NCBI RefSeq assembly: GCF_003473485.1
Contig: NC_053043.1
Span: 1,932,001-1,996,000 of the forward strand
DNA from: Medicago truncatula
Taxonomy: Eukaryota; Streptophyta; Magnoliopsida; Fabales; Fabaceae
Direction: 5' to 3'
Length of the DNA: 64,000 nt
Under the pieces are notes generated by a model. It did no database searches and had not been told where the DNA came from. It worked only from the letters and a program-made list of their open reading frames with translations. Positions 35,376 to 47,800 of this stretch are shown piece by piece; the stretch's first letter is position 1; each line of letters begins with the position of its first letter. Position numbers and translations under genes: made by a program.

Positions 35376-38300
35376 TTCCTACAAGTTAAACAACAACAAT
35401 TAAGCAGTTCTCCTAATAACTTTTTATAATTTTCAATTTAAACAACACATCTATACAAGATGTCAAAAACAACACTTAAAATATCTCAAAAGCGGTCAAA
35501 GTCTCTATTAAAGAAATATACATTGTAGACATACAGACTATATGATTGTCAACATGCAATGGTTGCCCTAACAACAACATAACTTTTCGCGCAGGAGACA
35601 TTGTAACTTTTTCTTTCATCAATGAGCGAGTTAATTTTGAATTCAGAATTTATGTTTATTTTTTTTTTTTTATAATTTTGAAGAAGAATACGAACCCTCA
35701 TACGATGTTATAGTGGGCAATGTTATAATGATATGGATCCATCCACAATATAAGGGGACAACATGGCATATATATATATTACAATCGCTAATTGATTTGT
35801 TGTTTTTAGTATTAATCATCGACAGATGAACCATATCATTGATCCATTGAAATCAAATTATATCATGTTGTCCCCTTATATTGTGGATGGATCCTTATCA
35901 TTTTAACATTCTCCACTATAACATTGTCAGAGGGTTTCTATTCTTCTTCAAAAAATTATAAAAAAAAATAAAAAAATTAAACATAAATTTTGAATTCAGA
36001 ATTAGCTCGCTCATTGATGAAAGACAAAGTTACAATGTCTCGTGCGCGAAAAGTTATGTTGTTGTTAGGGCAACTATTGCATGTTGACAGTCATATAATC
36101 GGTATGTCTACAAAGTATATTTCTTTAAAAGAGACTTTGACCGCTTTTGAAATATTTTAAGTGTTTCTTTTGACATCTTGTATAGATGTGTTGTTTAAAT
36201 TAAAAATTATAAAAAATTATTAGGAGAACTACTTAATTGTTGTTGTTTAACTTGTAGGAAGTGTTTGATGGAAAACACGATAATGTTTCTGAACAATCAT
36301 TTTATATGATGAGCAGTATTGAAGATGTCAAAGCTAAGGTGCAACATTACAAAAATAATGTTGAAATTAGTCGATTTCTCTTTTGTTTATGTTGAAATGG
36401 TGTCATTAACTATCTAGAAGGACCGACGAGAAATTCACCTTTTATACCATTTACTTATATATATATATATATATTATCATCGCTAATTGATTTGTTGTTT
36501 TTAGTATTAATCATCGACAGATGAACCCTATCACTGATCCATTATAATCAAATTATGCCATGTTGTCCCCTTATATTGTGGATGAATCCTTAGCATTATA
36601 ACATTGTCCACTATAACATTGTCAGAGGGTTCGTATTCTTCTTCAAAAATATAAAAAAAAAATATTAAACATAAATTCTGAATTCAGAATTAACTCGCTC
36701 ATTGATGAAAGACAAAGTTACAATGTCTCCTGCGCGAAAAAGTTATTTGTTGTTAGGGCAACCATTGGATGTTGACAGTCATATAAAAATAATGTTTACT
36801 TAAAATAAAAATGCATGCATTACTCTAATTACCTCTCCAAAATTATTATATGGATCTATATTGCAATGCATTTTACATCTAATCATACTTATAAGGTAAG
36901 ACATCCTATGTTAATTTGCTACCGTAATTATTGTTTTAAATTGTAGCAAAATTGGGTCATGTAACATAACAAAAATTTAACTCTTTTTTATTATGCGGTT
37001 GCAACTCATTTTATTATTCAATTCCAACTTGATTAATGTATTTTCTTTATGTTTTTTTAATATACAAAAATCATATCATAAGTAAATAAATCAAATCAAA
37101 TTTACACATTAAATAAAAATATACTATTAATGGGCAAATACATTTTTTACTGGATTAGAAAACGTGGACTCATGTCTTGCATTTATTCAATATGAAAACG
37201 TGTAATCTCTTTTATGGTTTTACCATGAAGACTATAATTGTTTTCTATAAATAAGCATTTAAATATTAAATTGTTATGTCTTGCATTTATTCAATGTGAA
37301 AATGTGTAATCTTTTTTTACAGTTTTACCATGAAGACTATTATTGTTTTCTATAAATAGGCATTTAAATATTAAATTGTCAGAACACCAACAAAGTCTAT
37401 TTCAACATCACCCAAATAAATTTATACATTTGTTTTGTTTTGTTTGAAACATATATCATATTAAACATTAATATATGTAATTCTTCCATAAAAAAGATGA
37501 ATAAATCAATGTTAGATCTAATAAAAAAATTAGATAAAAACTCAAAAATTATTATGCATTTTAATCATTGATGAAGACAGAGTTACAATGTCTCATGCGC
37601 AAAAAGTTCTGTTTTGTTAAGGCAACCATTGCATGTTTATAGTCATATAATCGGTATGCCTAGAAAGTATGTTTCTTTAAAAGAGACTTTGACCGTTTTT
37701 GAGGTATTTTAAGGATTGTTTTTGACATCTTGTATAAATATGTTGTTTAAATTAAAATATAAAAAAAAATTATCAAGATAATTACTTAATTGTTGTTGTT
37801 TGACTTATAGAAAGTGCTTGATGGGAAACATTGTTCATGAAGAAACATTTTATACGGTGGGTGGTATTGAAGATGTCAAAGTTAAAGGTGCAGCATTACT
37901 AAAACAATGTTTTCTTAAAAATTAAAAGTACATGTGTCACTCAAATTATCTCTTCAAAATTATTACACAAACAATCCGTATTGCAATGTAGTTTACATCT
38001 AATCATATCTATAAGATAAAACATCTTGTGTTAATTTTCTATCTTAATTATTGTTTTAAACTGTACCAAAATTTGGTCATGTAACATATACAAAATTTCA
38101 ACTCTTTTATTATGCGTTTTCAACTCAATTTCAACTTAACTAATGTATTATCTTTATGTTTTTTTATAATTTGTGAAAATAATATCATAAATAAATAGAA
38201 AATGAAATTTACACATTAAATAAAATTATACCGTAAATAGGCACGTACATTTTTTACTGAAGTAGAAAACATGAACTTTTATGTCTTGGATTTACTCGTT

Positions 38301-38521
38301 GTGAAAGCAATTCATCTCTTCTACCATGAAGACTATAGTTGTTTTCTATAAATAGACATTTAAATATTAAAATATCATAACACCAGCAAAGTCTACTTCA
38401 ACATCATCTAAATGAATTTATACATTTGTTTTGTTTGAAACCTATATCCTCTTAAACATTAATAGATTTAATTCTTCAATCAAAAACATGAATAGATTAA
38501 TGTAGATGTAATAAAAAATTA

Positions 38522-38668
38522 CACCCTCCGATCACTATTATAAGCAAAAATTTACATTTTAGATTTGTTTAATTAATGATGTATATGGTCTTTATTATAG
38601 ACCACATACATCATTTAATGAATGAATCTAAAATGTTGATTTTTGCTTATAATAGTGACCCGATGGTG
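38522..38668. mobile_element. Stowaway-type MITE
   Basis: The tips CACCCTCCGATCACTATTAT and ATAATAGTGACCCGATGGTG are inverted and bounded by TA. The arms pair through AAGCAAAAATTTACATTTTAG and its inverse. 147 bp. Same family as 58195-58340. Confidence 0.88.
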
Positions 38669-38669
38669 T

Positions 38670-40020
38670 AGATCAAAACTATTTTAATGCACTATTATTT
38701 TTCTTTCGCACAACAACATATTATTGAAAACACAATTTCAAACTCTAGATAAACTCAAAAAGATCATATACAAAGTACATAACCATTGCACTAGAAGCAG
38801 ATAAATTCTAATACTAGCAAGCAATATCCCGAGCATAAAGTCAAGTCATCCTAATATAACCCTAAACCCACTAAAACAAAAACTCTTAGAATGAAACCAA
38901 TACTGAAAAATCACTTTTTTGAAAACTATAACAGAGGTGTTGCGATACAAAGATGGTAGATTGAAATTCACAATTGATCCAAATTTTGTGATTCACGGAT
39001 ATTTTGAGTGCAAATTTTGAATAACAATATGGAAAACCGTGATTTTTTAAACAAACTTTATAAAGCATACAAGTACAGGATTACTCTGATTTCAATAAAA
39101 TCACAACAAATAACAATGCAAAAGAGTGCATGGAAAACCCTGGAAAAGAACAATAAGGAACGAAGTAGACGAATGAGCAATTGTATTTGAAAATGGTGTG
39201 AGTCAGGGACACAGAGCTTCACAAACATTGAGCGACTAAAAGAAATCAACATCTCTTACCCTCAAGTGATTGAACGAAATATTTTTATATGAATACCGTG
39301 AGGAAATATTATAATTACGAGTATAAATAGTGGAAATCACGCCGATGGTATTTGACATTAAGCGTTATATAAACGAATAATAAATTTACATTGTTACTTC
39401 AATTTTAGTAAATAATAAAGGTTTAATAATATTTAGCCCCCTGTCATTTGGGCGAATTTTGATTCAACCTCCGTAAAAGACAAAGGTTTAGATTTCACCT
39501 TTGCCATTTCAAGATTATTTGATTATAGACCTTAAACTCGTCTGACTAGACAAATAAGATGACATGACGTGTTGACGGTTGAAAATAATGACATGACATT
39601 TGATTCAACCTTTTTTAATTAGTTTCCATTTTTAGCTCAATTTTTTCAAAAGAATCACATCACAAACTCATAAAAATTACAAATCTCAACATGCTTTTTA
39701 CTCTCTTCCCTTTCGTCACATTCATCACCAAATTCATCATCAATACGAGTAAGACAATTCTCCTTCATCTTTCTCAAATAAAATTCTTCTCTTCACACAC
39801 ATACATTCATCATACTTGGAAATTGAAAAAAAAATATTGGAGATGAGGGAGAAGATTAGAGATTCTAAAAAAAAATTGAAAATGAAATGAATTGAAGAAT
39901 GAGTAGGGATTATGATAAATTAGAAGGGAGTTTTGAGAGAGAAAGACATATGAGAGAGAGAGAATTTGACAACTACAAAAAAATGGAAGGGAGTTTTGGA
40001 AATTAATATTAATTAACAAT
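38670..40020. other. intergenic DNA
   Basis: No supported gene. A fragment at 39424-39600 (TTAGCCCCCTGTCATTTGGG) recalls half of the GGGTTAATAGTG MITE family. The rest is AT-rich. Confidence 0.4.
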
Positions 40021-40034
40021 AAAGGCATCTAGAA

Positions 40035-40167
40035 GTTCCCCTGATCTTAACTCACTTGGTAAAGGATAATGCATATTGTATGCAGGGGTCGAGGTTCGAA
40101 CTCCGGACACCCCACTTATTCATCTTTAAGGTGAATTCTCTAGTCGCTAGGCTACTTGACAAAAGAA
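40035..40167 (+). mobile_element. tRNA-derived SINE with target-site duplication
   Basis: The body has a tRNA-like head (CTTAACTCACTTGGTAAAGG as A box, GAGGTTCGAACTCC as B box), the tail CACCCCACTTATTCATC and an A-rich end. The flanks AAAGGCATCTAGAA (40021-40034) and AAAGACATCTAGAA (40168-40181) are a 14-bp duplication with one mismatch. This is a legume SINE, not a tRNA gene: there is no acceptor-stem pairing. Confidence 0.88.
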
Positions 40168-40199
40168 AAAGACATCTAGAAAAAAAGTAAATGAAAAAA

Positions 40200-41545
40200 A
40201 AAAAGAAAAAAGCCAAAATGAATCACTACACAATCCGCGAGCCACCTCCTAAGATTGGATTTAGTTGGAATGCGATTTAGAAAGGCTTTCCAAGAAAAAA
40301 AAAACTACACCTTCAACGAAGCCGGGCTCTTCCAAATACTACCAAACACCCTCTTTTCATCCTTATACCACCTATCCTTCGCCAACATCAGACCTATCAA
40401 CTTATCACAAGTTGATTTCACCGAAAAAGACCCTATTCTCCGTAAGCTTCCAACGCCATCTATCCCCCTTTAAGGGGATCACACAAAACCGTCCAACTCC
40501 TCTTTCAACAAATTAAACAATTGTTCCTCCCATTGAAAGAAACGTCCTTTCAACACAAACACCCAATCCCCATTACCACCCATATCCATCGCACAAGCCT
40601 CCTGTTGATTTGAAATTGAGAAGATTCTAGGATATTTTGCTCGATACGGTAAACCCCCTCTCCAAGCCACATTCGAAAACTCGTTTTCAATCCATTTTCA
40701 ACCTTCCTCACGACCTCTAAATTAAACCAATTATCACCCACTCCCTATTCTAGTCTAACAATGTCTCGATACTAAAGCGCCTGAAGCTTCCATAAAATTT
40801 TCCACACCGTCACCATATTTCTCAACAAGGACCTGTTTCCAAAGAGAAACATTTCCATCCATATGTCTCCATCTATACTTTGCCAAAAGGCTCACATTAA
40901 CCACCCTAACATCTCTAACTCCTAACCCTCAGTTCCTCTTTGGTTAACAAATCGACTTTCAACTAACCCAAGAGATCTTCCTTCCCCCATTCACCCCTCC
41001 CCAAAGAAACTCCCTTTGAATGCACACAATCTTTTTCCATACTAACACTGGTAGCTTTAAGAAGGAAAGGTAAAAAATCAAGATCGAATTCAGAACGGAA
41101 TTAAGGTGTACCACTCTACCACCAAGGCTAATAAATCTACTTTCCCAAGAGTATAAATTCTTACTTAGTTACTCTAAAAGAGGTTCCCAAGCCGCTAGCC
41201 TCTTCGAATTTGCACCCACCTGAAGGCCCAAGTACTTAAACGGAAGGCAACTTTGACTACAATTCAAAAAGGAACTCGCCATGTCCATAAACTCCAATGG
41301 AACATTAACACCTATCAAACAAATTTTGAAGAAGTTCACCTTCAACCCCGAAACCATCTCGAAACATCTCAACAAGACCTTCAAAGTCCAAAGATTCTTC
41401 AATGTAGGTTCCCATATGCAAATAGTATCATTGACATATTAAAGATGAGAAACCGCCATCCCCTCATCTCTAAAGCGAAAACCTTCAACCAACTAAAACC
41501 CTCTACCGGAAACAAAAAGGAGGCCAAATGGTCATATTAGTTAAC
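40200..41545 (-). pseudogene. dead LINE (L1-type) reverse transcriptase fragment
   Basis: Read on the minus strand, segments follow the order of a plant L1 polymerase. First comes FRDEGMAVSHL, with the catalytic box reading YVND after an in-frame stop. Then comes the thumb (FEMVSGLKVNFFKICLIGVN...LPFKYLGLQVGANS), then the connection region (DNWFNLEVVRKVENGLKTSF, YPRIFSISNQQEACAMDMGG), and finally the zf-RVT part (WKAFLNRIPTKSNLRR). Frameshifts and stops separate the pieces, and YxDD has become YVND, so it is inactive. The endonuclease, the first part of the polymerase and the RNase H tail are missing. Confidence 0.85.
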
Positions 41546-41565
41546 ACTAGAAATAATGAGTAAGA

Positions 41566-41706
41566 GTCCCCGTGAACTTAGCTTAATTGGCAGGGACATT
41601 GCATAATTTATGCAGGGGCCGGGGTTCAAACCCCGGACACCCCACTTCTCCATATTTAATTGTGTGAGCTATTGCCACTAGATTACTAGACAAAAAAAAA
41701 AACAAT
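41566..41706 (+). mobile_element. tRNA-derived SINE just upstream of the SUMO protease gene
   Basis: The head CCCCGTGAACTTAGCTTAAT, B box GGGGTTCAAACCCC, tail CACCCCACTTCTCCATATTT and an A run are as in the 40035 copy. A perfect 14-bp duplication AATAATGAGTAAGA flanks it (41552-41565 and 41707-41720). It ends about 185 bp before the start codon of the protease gene. Confidence 0.92.
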
Positions 41707-41889
41707 AATAATGAGTAAGAATCCTCTCCATTTATCAATCTAAATTCTCTCTATTTATGAAAATAAATGGCATCATAAAGAGATAAGCACAAAAAATAAA
41801 GCTCAAAATTTGAAACGACAAAAACACTGTTTCACCACAAAACTCGCAACAAATACCCTAACATTTCAGTAATCTCACTCACTCGCTCG

Positions 41890-44800
41890 ATGACTCAGCG
41901 TTCATCTTGTTCATCCTCTTCCCCAATCAACAAATTCGACGTCTTCGATTTCAGCGAAGATTCGAAAACTGAGAAAATGTTCAGAAAATTCCGAACCCCT
42001 ATGAAATCTCCTTCTCCTCCCATTTCGAAATACGAATTTCTTCAAGCATGTAAGTCACACTTCTCCCTCAATTCCTCTTTCTATTTCCTCAATTTCGATT
42101 CGTTTTTTGTCCATTCGTTCATTCAATTTGGATTCTATGCAGTTGCCGATGGTTCAAAACCTCAATCGAGGATTGTTTCCATTGATCTAGGTATCGTTCA
42201 TGCAAAAACCTCTCCTACATTTTCAATTGCATGATTTAGGTTTTTATTTTATTTTTTATATCATCTCAATTTCGGTTTGATTTTGAAGATAATGATGATC
42301 AAGAAGATGCTAAATGTTCGCCAGTGAAAGTTTTGAACAAACCGTTAGAGATTGATGATGACGAGGATGACACAGACGATACTGGTTTCAATAAACTGTT
42401 AGAGGTTGACGATGACGAGGATGATGCTGGTTTGAATGAACCGGTAGATGTTGACGAGGAGGATGATGATGCTGGTATTGATGATGATCGAGGGAAAAAT
42501 GTTAATGCATGTTCAATGGACTCGCCATTGCAACATTTTGCTGAGAAAGAGAGTGACCGTGATGCTGAGTTTGTAGATAGTGATGTTGACTTGGAAGTAA
42601 TTACTCAATGCTAATTGTTGATTATTTTCTTTTAACTTGATTGCGTATTTTGTTTACTTAGTGTGTTATTGTTTATGACTGTTAATTGAATTTTGTTTCA
42701 GAATCAGGTATTTGATATGCGTTGTGATGATGATGATGAGGACGATGAGGATGATAGTAGTGAAATGAGTTCGTCTTCAAATTCTACTTTTGATTCTTCA
42801 AAATTTGAAGGTATTTTAAGTAACATATGCAGAATTCTTATTATCGGTAATAGTGGAAGATTATTTTTTATACTGGTCTTCTATTTACAAATTGCTAGAT
42901 TTTTTTCCTTGTGATTTCAGATTGCTTTGAAGATCACCTAGTGGAGGATGATTCCACTGCATTTAAAATTGTAAGTGTATTTGTCATGTTTATATGGTCA
43001 ATTGCTTAGAGTGTTACCTACCTGCTGATGATTGTAATCAGTGGAGGCAAAATGTAAAATCTTTGGTTACATTATGAAAAAAAATCAAATTTGTTCTGCC
43101 TTAATATCTCATTTTCTTTAGGGGTAAATCAAATCAAAGAAAATGTTAACAGGACATGTTAAACAATAGTGTTTTGACAGTTGAAGTGACATAGTCAAAG
43201 AAAGAAAGAAATGAGGTACAAGTAAGAGACCGGGAAGACAACAAGCACGAGTGTGTTGTAATAAACGATATTTATTTCCTTCTTTCTAATGTTATGGAAA
43301 ATGCAACAGAGTGATATTCATAGTTTCAAAATTTACGTAAATTTGGAACATGTAACTTAGAAGAAGTGTAGACTATAGATAGAAAATAATTAAATCAAAT
43401 GACCTGAAGGCAGGTGTAGTGTTTGTTTGGCAATGGAACTTCATTCTGCACTTCCTTGTTCTGTTTCTCTTATATATGTTCTTTTTCTTTTGGTTCCTGC
43501 AATTGGTTTGGTCAGCTTATGTGATCTAATCTGGTAGCTCAGGTTATTTTAAAAACAAAGTACCTGAACAACTAAATTTTAGTTGTGTATGTAAGTGTAG
43601 GTTTTCAATTGGAATTATTTTTTACTTTGTAGTGAAATATTGTGCTCAATCTTGTTCTTTCATGCATCCGAAATGTAGAATGTTATATCACAGGGACATC
43701 TTGTTTTTTTTTTGTTTTTTTTTTAAATGTTAGATATCTCTGGTTAACTGGCCTAGTTGCTCTTGTCAATGTGCAGGATGACAACGAAAAGGTGGTCGAT
43801 GTCTTCCCTGATTTTATTCAATACGGGGAATTATATTCCACCAGTTCTCGGTTAATATTCTCGAGCAGCTCCCTGAAACTCGAAGGCCCAACAAACAATC
43901 AAACTGGGAAAACTTTTAAAATTGAGTGGGAAACTGAAGATATTATAAAAATCGAATCATGCTGGTTTGAAAAGGTAAATTGCTCGTCTATTTCTTTTTA
44001 TATTAATCCCTTTATGATAAATTTGACCGTCTTCTGTCTGTAGATTAAAACAGCATGGATCAACCTTCTCCTTAGATCAAAAGATTCAGAAGACATTGGC
44101 AGTACAAATGAAAAACCAGGTGTGACCACTTTTGTAAATAATATCAGCGATCTTTTTATGTGTCATTATGGGTCCAATATCCCTATCCTTGATTTGCTTA
44201 CGAGTGACACTAGCATAGCAGGTATACTTTAATCAATTGGTTGGCTATTCTTTGCCAAGTTAATTTGAATGACAGAATGAACAAAAAGAATAATATGTCT
44301 TATGCCCTTGATAGTAATCATAGTTTCATGCCTTTTAATTTTGTGTTTTTGATAAATCTCGCCATAGTTGAAGAATTTGTATCATTGTGGATTTAGCCTC
44401 TGGTTCTCGGCTTTTGAAGGCTATAATGAATGCATGTATTTTATAGGCCTCTATAGTTTAGGACCAAGTTGATTGCTTAGACAATTAGGCAATGGATGGT
44501 ATGACTATAAATGTTCAATAGAGAATAATCAACCTATTAATTGTTCCTTATTCACTTATTTTTAAATTTAGGAACGTCTATAGTTACTTTTTCAGTGTTC
44601 TACAATTTCCTTTATGCTCATGCGATGCTTTGCCTCATCACTTTTCATATGATTAATGTTCATGCAGGCTTTAGGCTGTTGAAATTTGCTGTTTATGATT
44701 CATATTGGTCCAGGGCAGAAGAGGCTATCAAATTTTTGGATATGAGATACACAAGTATCTGGAGTACAGTTTTTGAGTAAGAATTTTATTGTTTAAAACA

Positions 44801-47800
44801 CCGGGCTGTAACATATTTTTTGTTAGTGTCACGGTGTTTGCCTTACTGCCTAATTATTTTTTGGGAAGCATACAAATTGTATCACCATCATTGATGAAGA
44901 AAATGAAAATAAAAGCTGAAAGGGTATCTAACTGCTTCATGTGTTCTGATTAAATTCATATTTGATTCAATAGGGTATTCAATTCCAAATTTTCACAAAC
45001 ATCTGTATTGAATTTTAGAGTCTTCAAGTTTTTTCACGAGATGCATTCCATTAATGGTTTATGTTTTCAGTGTTCTTTTTATCTGGAATATTGGTGCTTT
45101 ATTAATACTAAAATTATGAAACCCTAATACTTCAAAATGGAAAAGTATCGGTGTCTGATACCAATACATGCCTGATACTTCCTGATATGTATCCAGAAAG
45201 TATCCAATAATTGTTTTAGTTCTTTCTAAAAATATTTCCATTGATATTTCTTAAATACATCTTTGATACTTCTTACTAATTAAAAGCACAATTATCTACC
45301 TACCAACATAGTATGGCCCAAGTGGTAGATACTTGGGTCCATTAACCATTTGGTCTGGGGTTCGATCCCTGGCCGGTGCATATGGAAAAACATTTGCTAG
45401 GAGATGTCAATCGTGTATCTCAATTAGCTCGATGGGATTAGTCTCCACAGTTGCGCCCAAACGATACATTTCTTTTACAAAACAAAAAACACCGTTATCA
45501 TCTAGATATGATACATCTTTGACTTGTCGTACCATTTAGAGACTCAAAATTGTATGTTTATCTTACACATTTTTAGTAGAAAGAATATATTCTGATATAG
45601 GTGGGGGAAAGATATATAACTGTCAACTTGTTATGGTCACACATATTTTTTTCTTCTGTAAATGCCTTTCAACATATATTGACTACTGATATGTCTATGT
45701 ACTAATGAATAATTAGCAATCTCTCTCTCTCTCTCTCTCATTTTGAATGCATCCTATCTTGATTTTTAAGAAATTCCCGTATGCTTGTGTCATATCCACA
45801 TCATACTATGTATCTTAGCTTCTTAGATACTTAACTATAGAAAAGGCTGTTGCACAATTGGTAAGGTGTTGGTTGATATCATTATTATATTTCCTTCATG
45901 CAGCGTTGATGCAAATAATTATGGAAATAATTCTATACTGGGACAGGACAGTTTGTTCTCTCAGAGGCATTATTTTCCCATGTAAGTCGAACAAACATTT
46001 CTACTTCCATTGTTTGATATCTGTTGAACTACAATCTGTGTCTTAAGTCTTTAAATGTTATTTGATAAAAGAAATTTTTAATTTTGATTCCTTGTTATGT
46101 TATTTTTTTTGTTTTTTGTATGGTTATTTTGATTTGCCAGTGCTGCTCGTTTATGTTATTTGCTTTGATTGTTAGCCAGAATTTCTTGAGCCCTTGGTAA
46201 CTCTTGAAAGTATAGTTTTTTGTTTTACTGCCATAGTATTTTTTTTGTAACTTTTAGGGCTATAAACTATGTATGAAAACCATGAATGAGACTGCACCTA
46301 ATTCGAATCCTTGTGCTTTTTTGTTCTTGTCATAGTATTAGAATTTAGAACCTCTTTAGTCATGCATTGAAGAGTTTGATCCTTGTCGCCGATGCTCATG
46401 ATCCCAAACACATTGAATTTCAGCCCAAGAAAAGGTGGGCTTCGGGCTCAGGTTCCGACTTTAGGTCCATTTATTTATTTTTTATGGAGGGGGGGCAGAC
46501 ATACATATATAAAAAACCATCGCGAGCATGTACTTAATACGCAAATTTTTTCAATGGTTAACTAATGATTTCAACATCACATTGCGTTCTTAGTTCTTAC
46601 ACCTTTAGCTTGTTTCTGCCTGCCACTCCATGAAGCTTGGTTTTTACGGTTGAAACCCTTTTAACTTTTGTGTTTTTTAACACATCCTGTTTTTGGTAAT
46701 TGGACATTTTTATCGGTGATGTATCGAATGATAGTTGTTAAAGGAAAATTGCTTGTTAATGTAATATAAAATCATATAATACAGTTTTGATGAAGCATTT
46801 GAGGAGGTTATTTATCCAGAGGGGGAACCTGATGCTGTTTCTATTAGCAAGAGAGATGTTGCACTTTTACAGCCAGAGACATTCGTCAATGACACTATCA
46901 TTGACTTTTACATCAAGTACGTATGATTAAGAAATTGTAACTTTCCGTTGGTTTCCATTGATATAGCAGTGTTCAGTGTTTACCCTCTTTTTGTGTCTCA
47001 TTCATAGTCATTATTATCCCATCACTTGTACTCTTCTCCATCCTTTAGATTGAAAGTTGTTTAAATTAGTTCTTCTTGATAGTGCTGCTCACGTATTTGT
47101 CTTACCATTTTCTTTTCAAATGGAATAACTCCTCAAAGGTTTATATATGCCTCTTTATTTGAGGCTTTATATGGAATGACATTTGCTGAATCTGGTGTAT
47201 CTCTAGGTATTTGAAAAATAAACTGCCCACTGATGAGCAGGAGAGGTTTCACTTTTTCAATAGCTTCTTCTTTCGAAAGCTAGCTGATTTAGATAAAGAC
47301 CCAGAAAGTGCTTCTGATGGCAGAGCAGCTTTTCAACGCGTGCGTAAATGGACCAGGAAAGTTAACCTTTTTGAAAAGGATTATATCTTGATTCCCGTAA
47401 ACTACAGGTACACTAGAGTTTTTTTTTCAACGCCTACAATATTTTTTTTTTGATAGCGAATATCGCTTCTGTAGCATCTTAAGAGTAATTATTTATGTAT
47501 CTTGATGGCAGTCTTCACTGGAGTTTGATTGTCATTTGTCATCCTGGGGAGGTGCCATCCTTCAGAGGTAAGATATCTTTCATTTAAGTTGTTATTTTAT
47601 TGAAGTTGTTATTTTATGATTTATTTGGCCGATCTTCATTTTATTTGATTTTCTTGCAGATGAAGAAATTAAAGAATCTTCCAAAGTTCCTTGCATCTTG
47701 CACATGGACTCCCTGAAAGGAAGTCATAAAGGTCTCAAGAATCTTTTCCAAAGGTAGCTTACTGATAGCCAAGTTCGATACATAATCAACGTCTGTTTTA

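Larger units (their letters stand above)
33145..38520. repeat. cluster of nested inverted and direct repeats with an exon-like unit
   Basis: A long imperfect palindrome joins about 33950-35290 with about 36780-38130 (centre near 36035). A second, inner palindrome joins about 35115-35760 with about 35860-36367 (centre near 35815). Blocks also recur directly: 33160-33365 at 37385-37570 and 38365-38520, and 33480-33900 at 36370-36780. A shared unit containing ATGTCTCGTGCGCGAAAA and GAGACTTTGACCGCTTTTGA occurs at about 33.8, 36.05, 36.7 (truncated) and 37.6 kb on plus, and 34.4 and 35.5 kb on minus. I see no transposase, no clean outer ends and no intact long frame. Likely a rearranged foldback or Mutator-like element with captured exons. 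Confidence 0.7.

Noticed and set aside
40045..40105. tRNA-like A and B boxes suggesting a tRNA gene
   Set aside because: No acceptor-stem pairing, and the sequence is part of a SINE with A-rich tail and target duplication. The same holds for 41571-41635 and 45310-45370.
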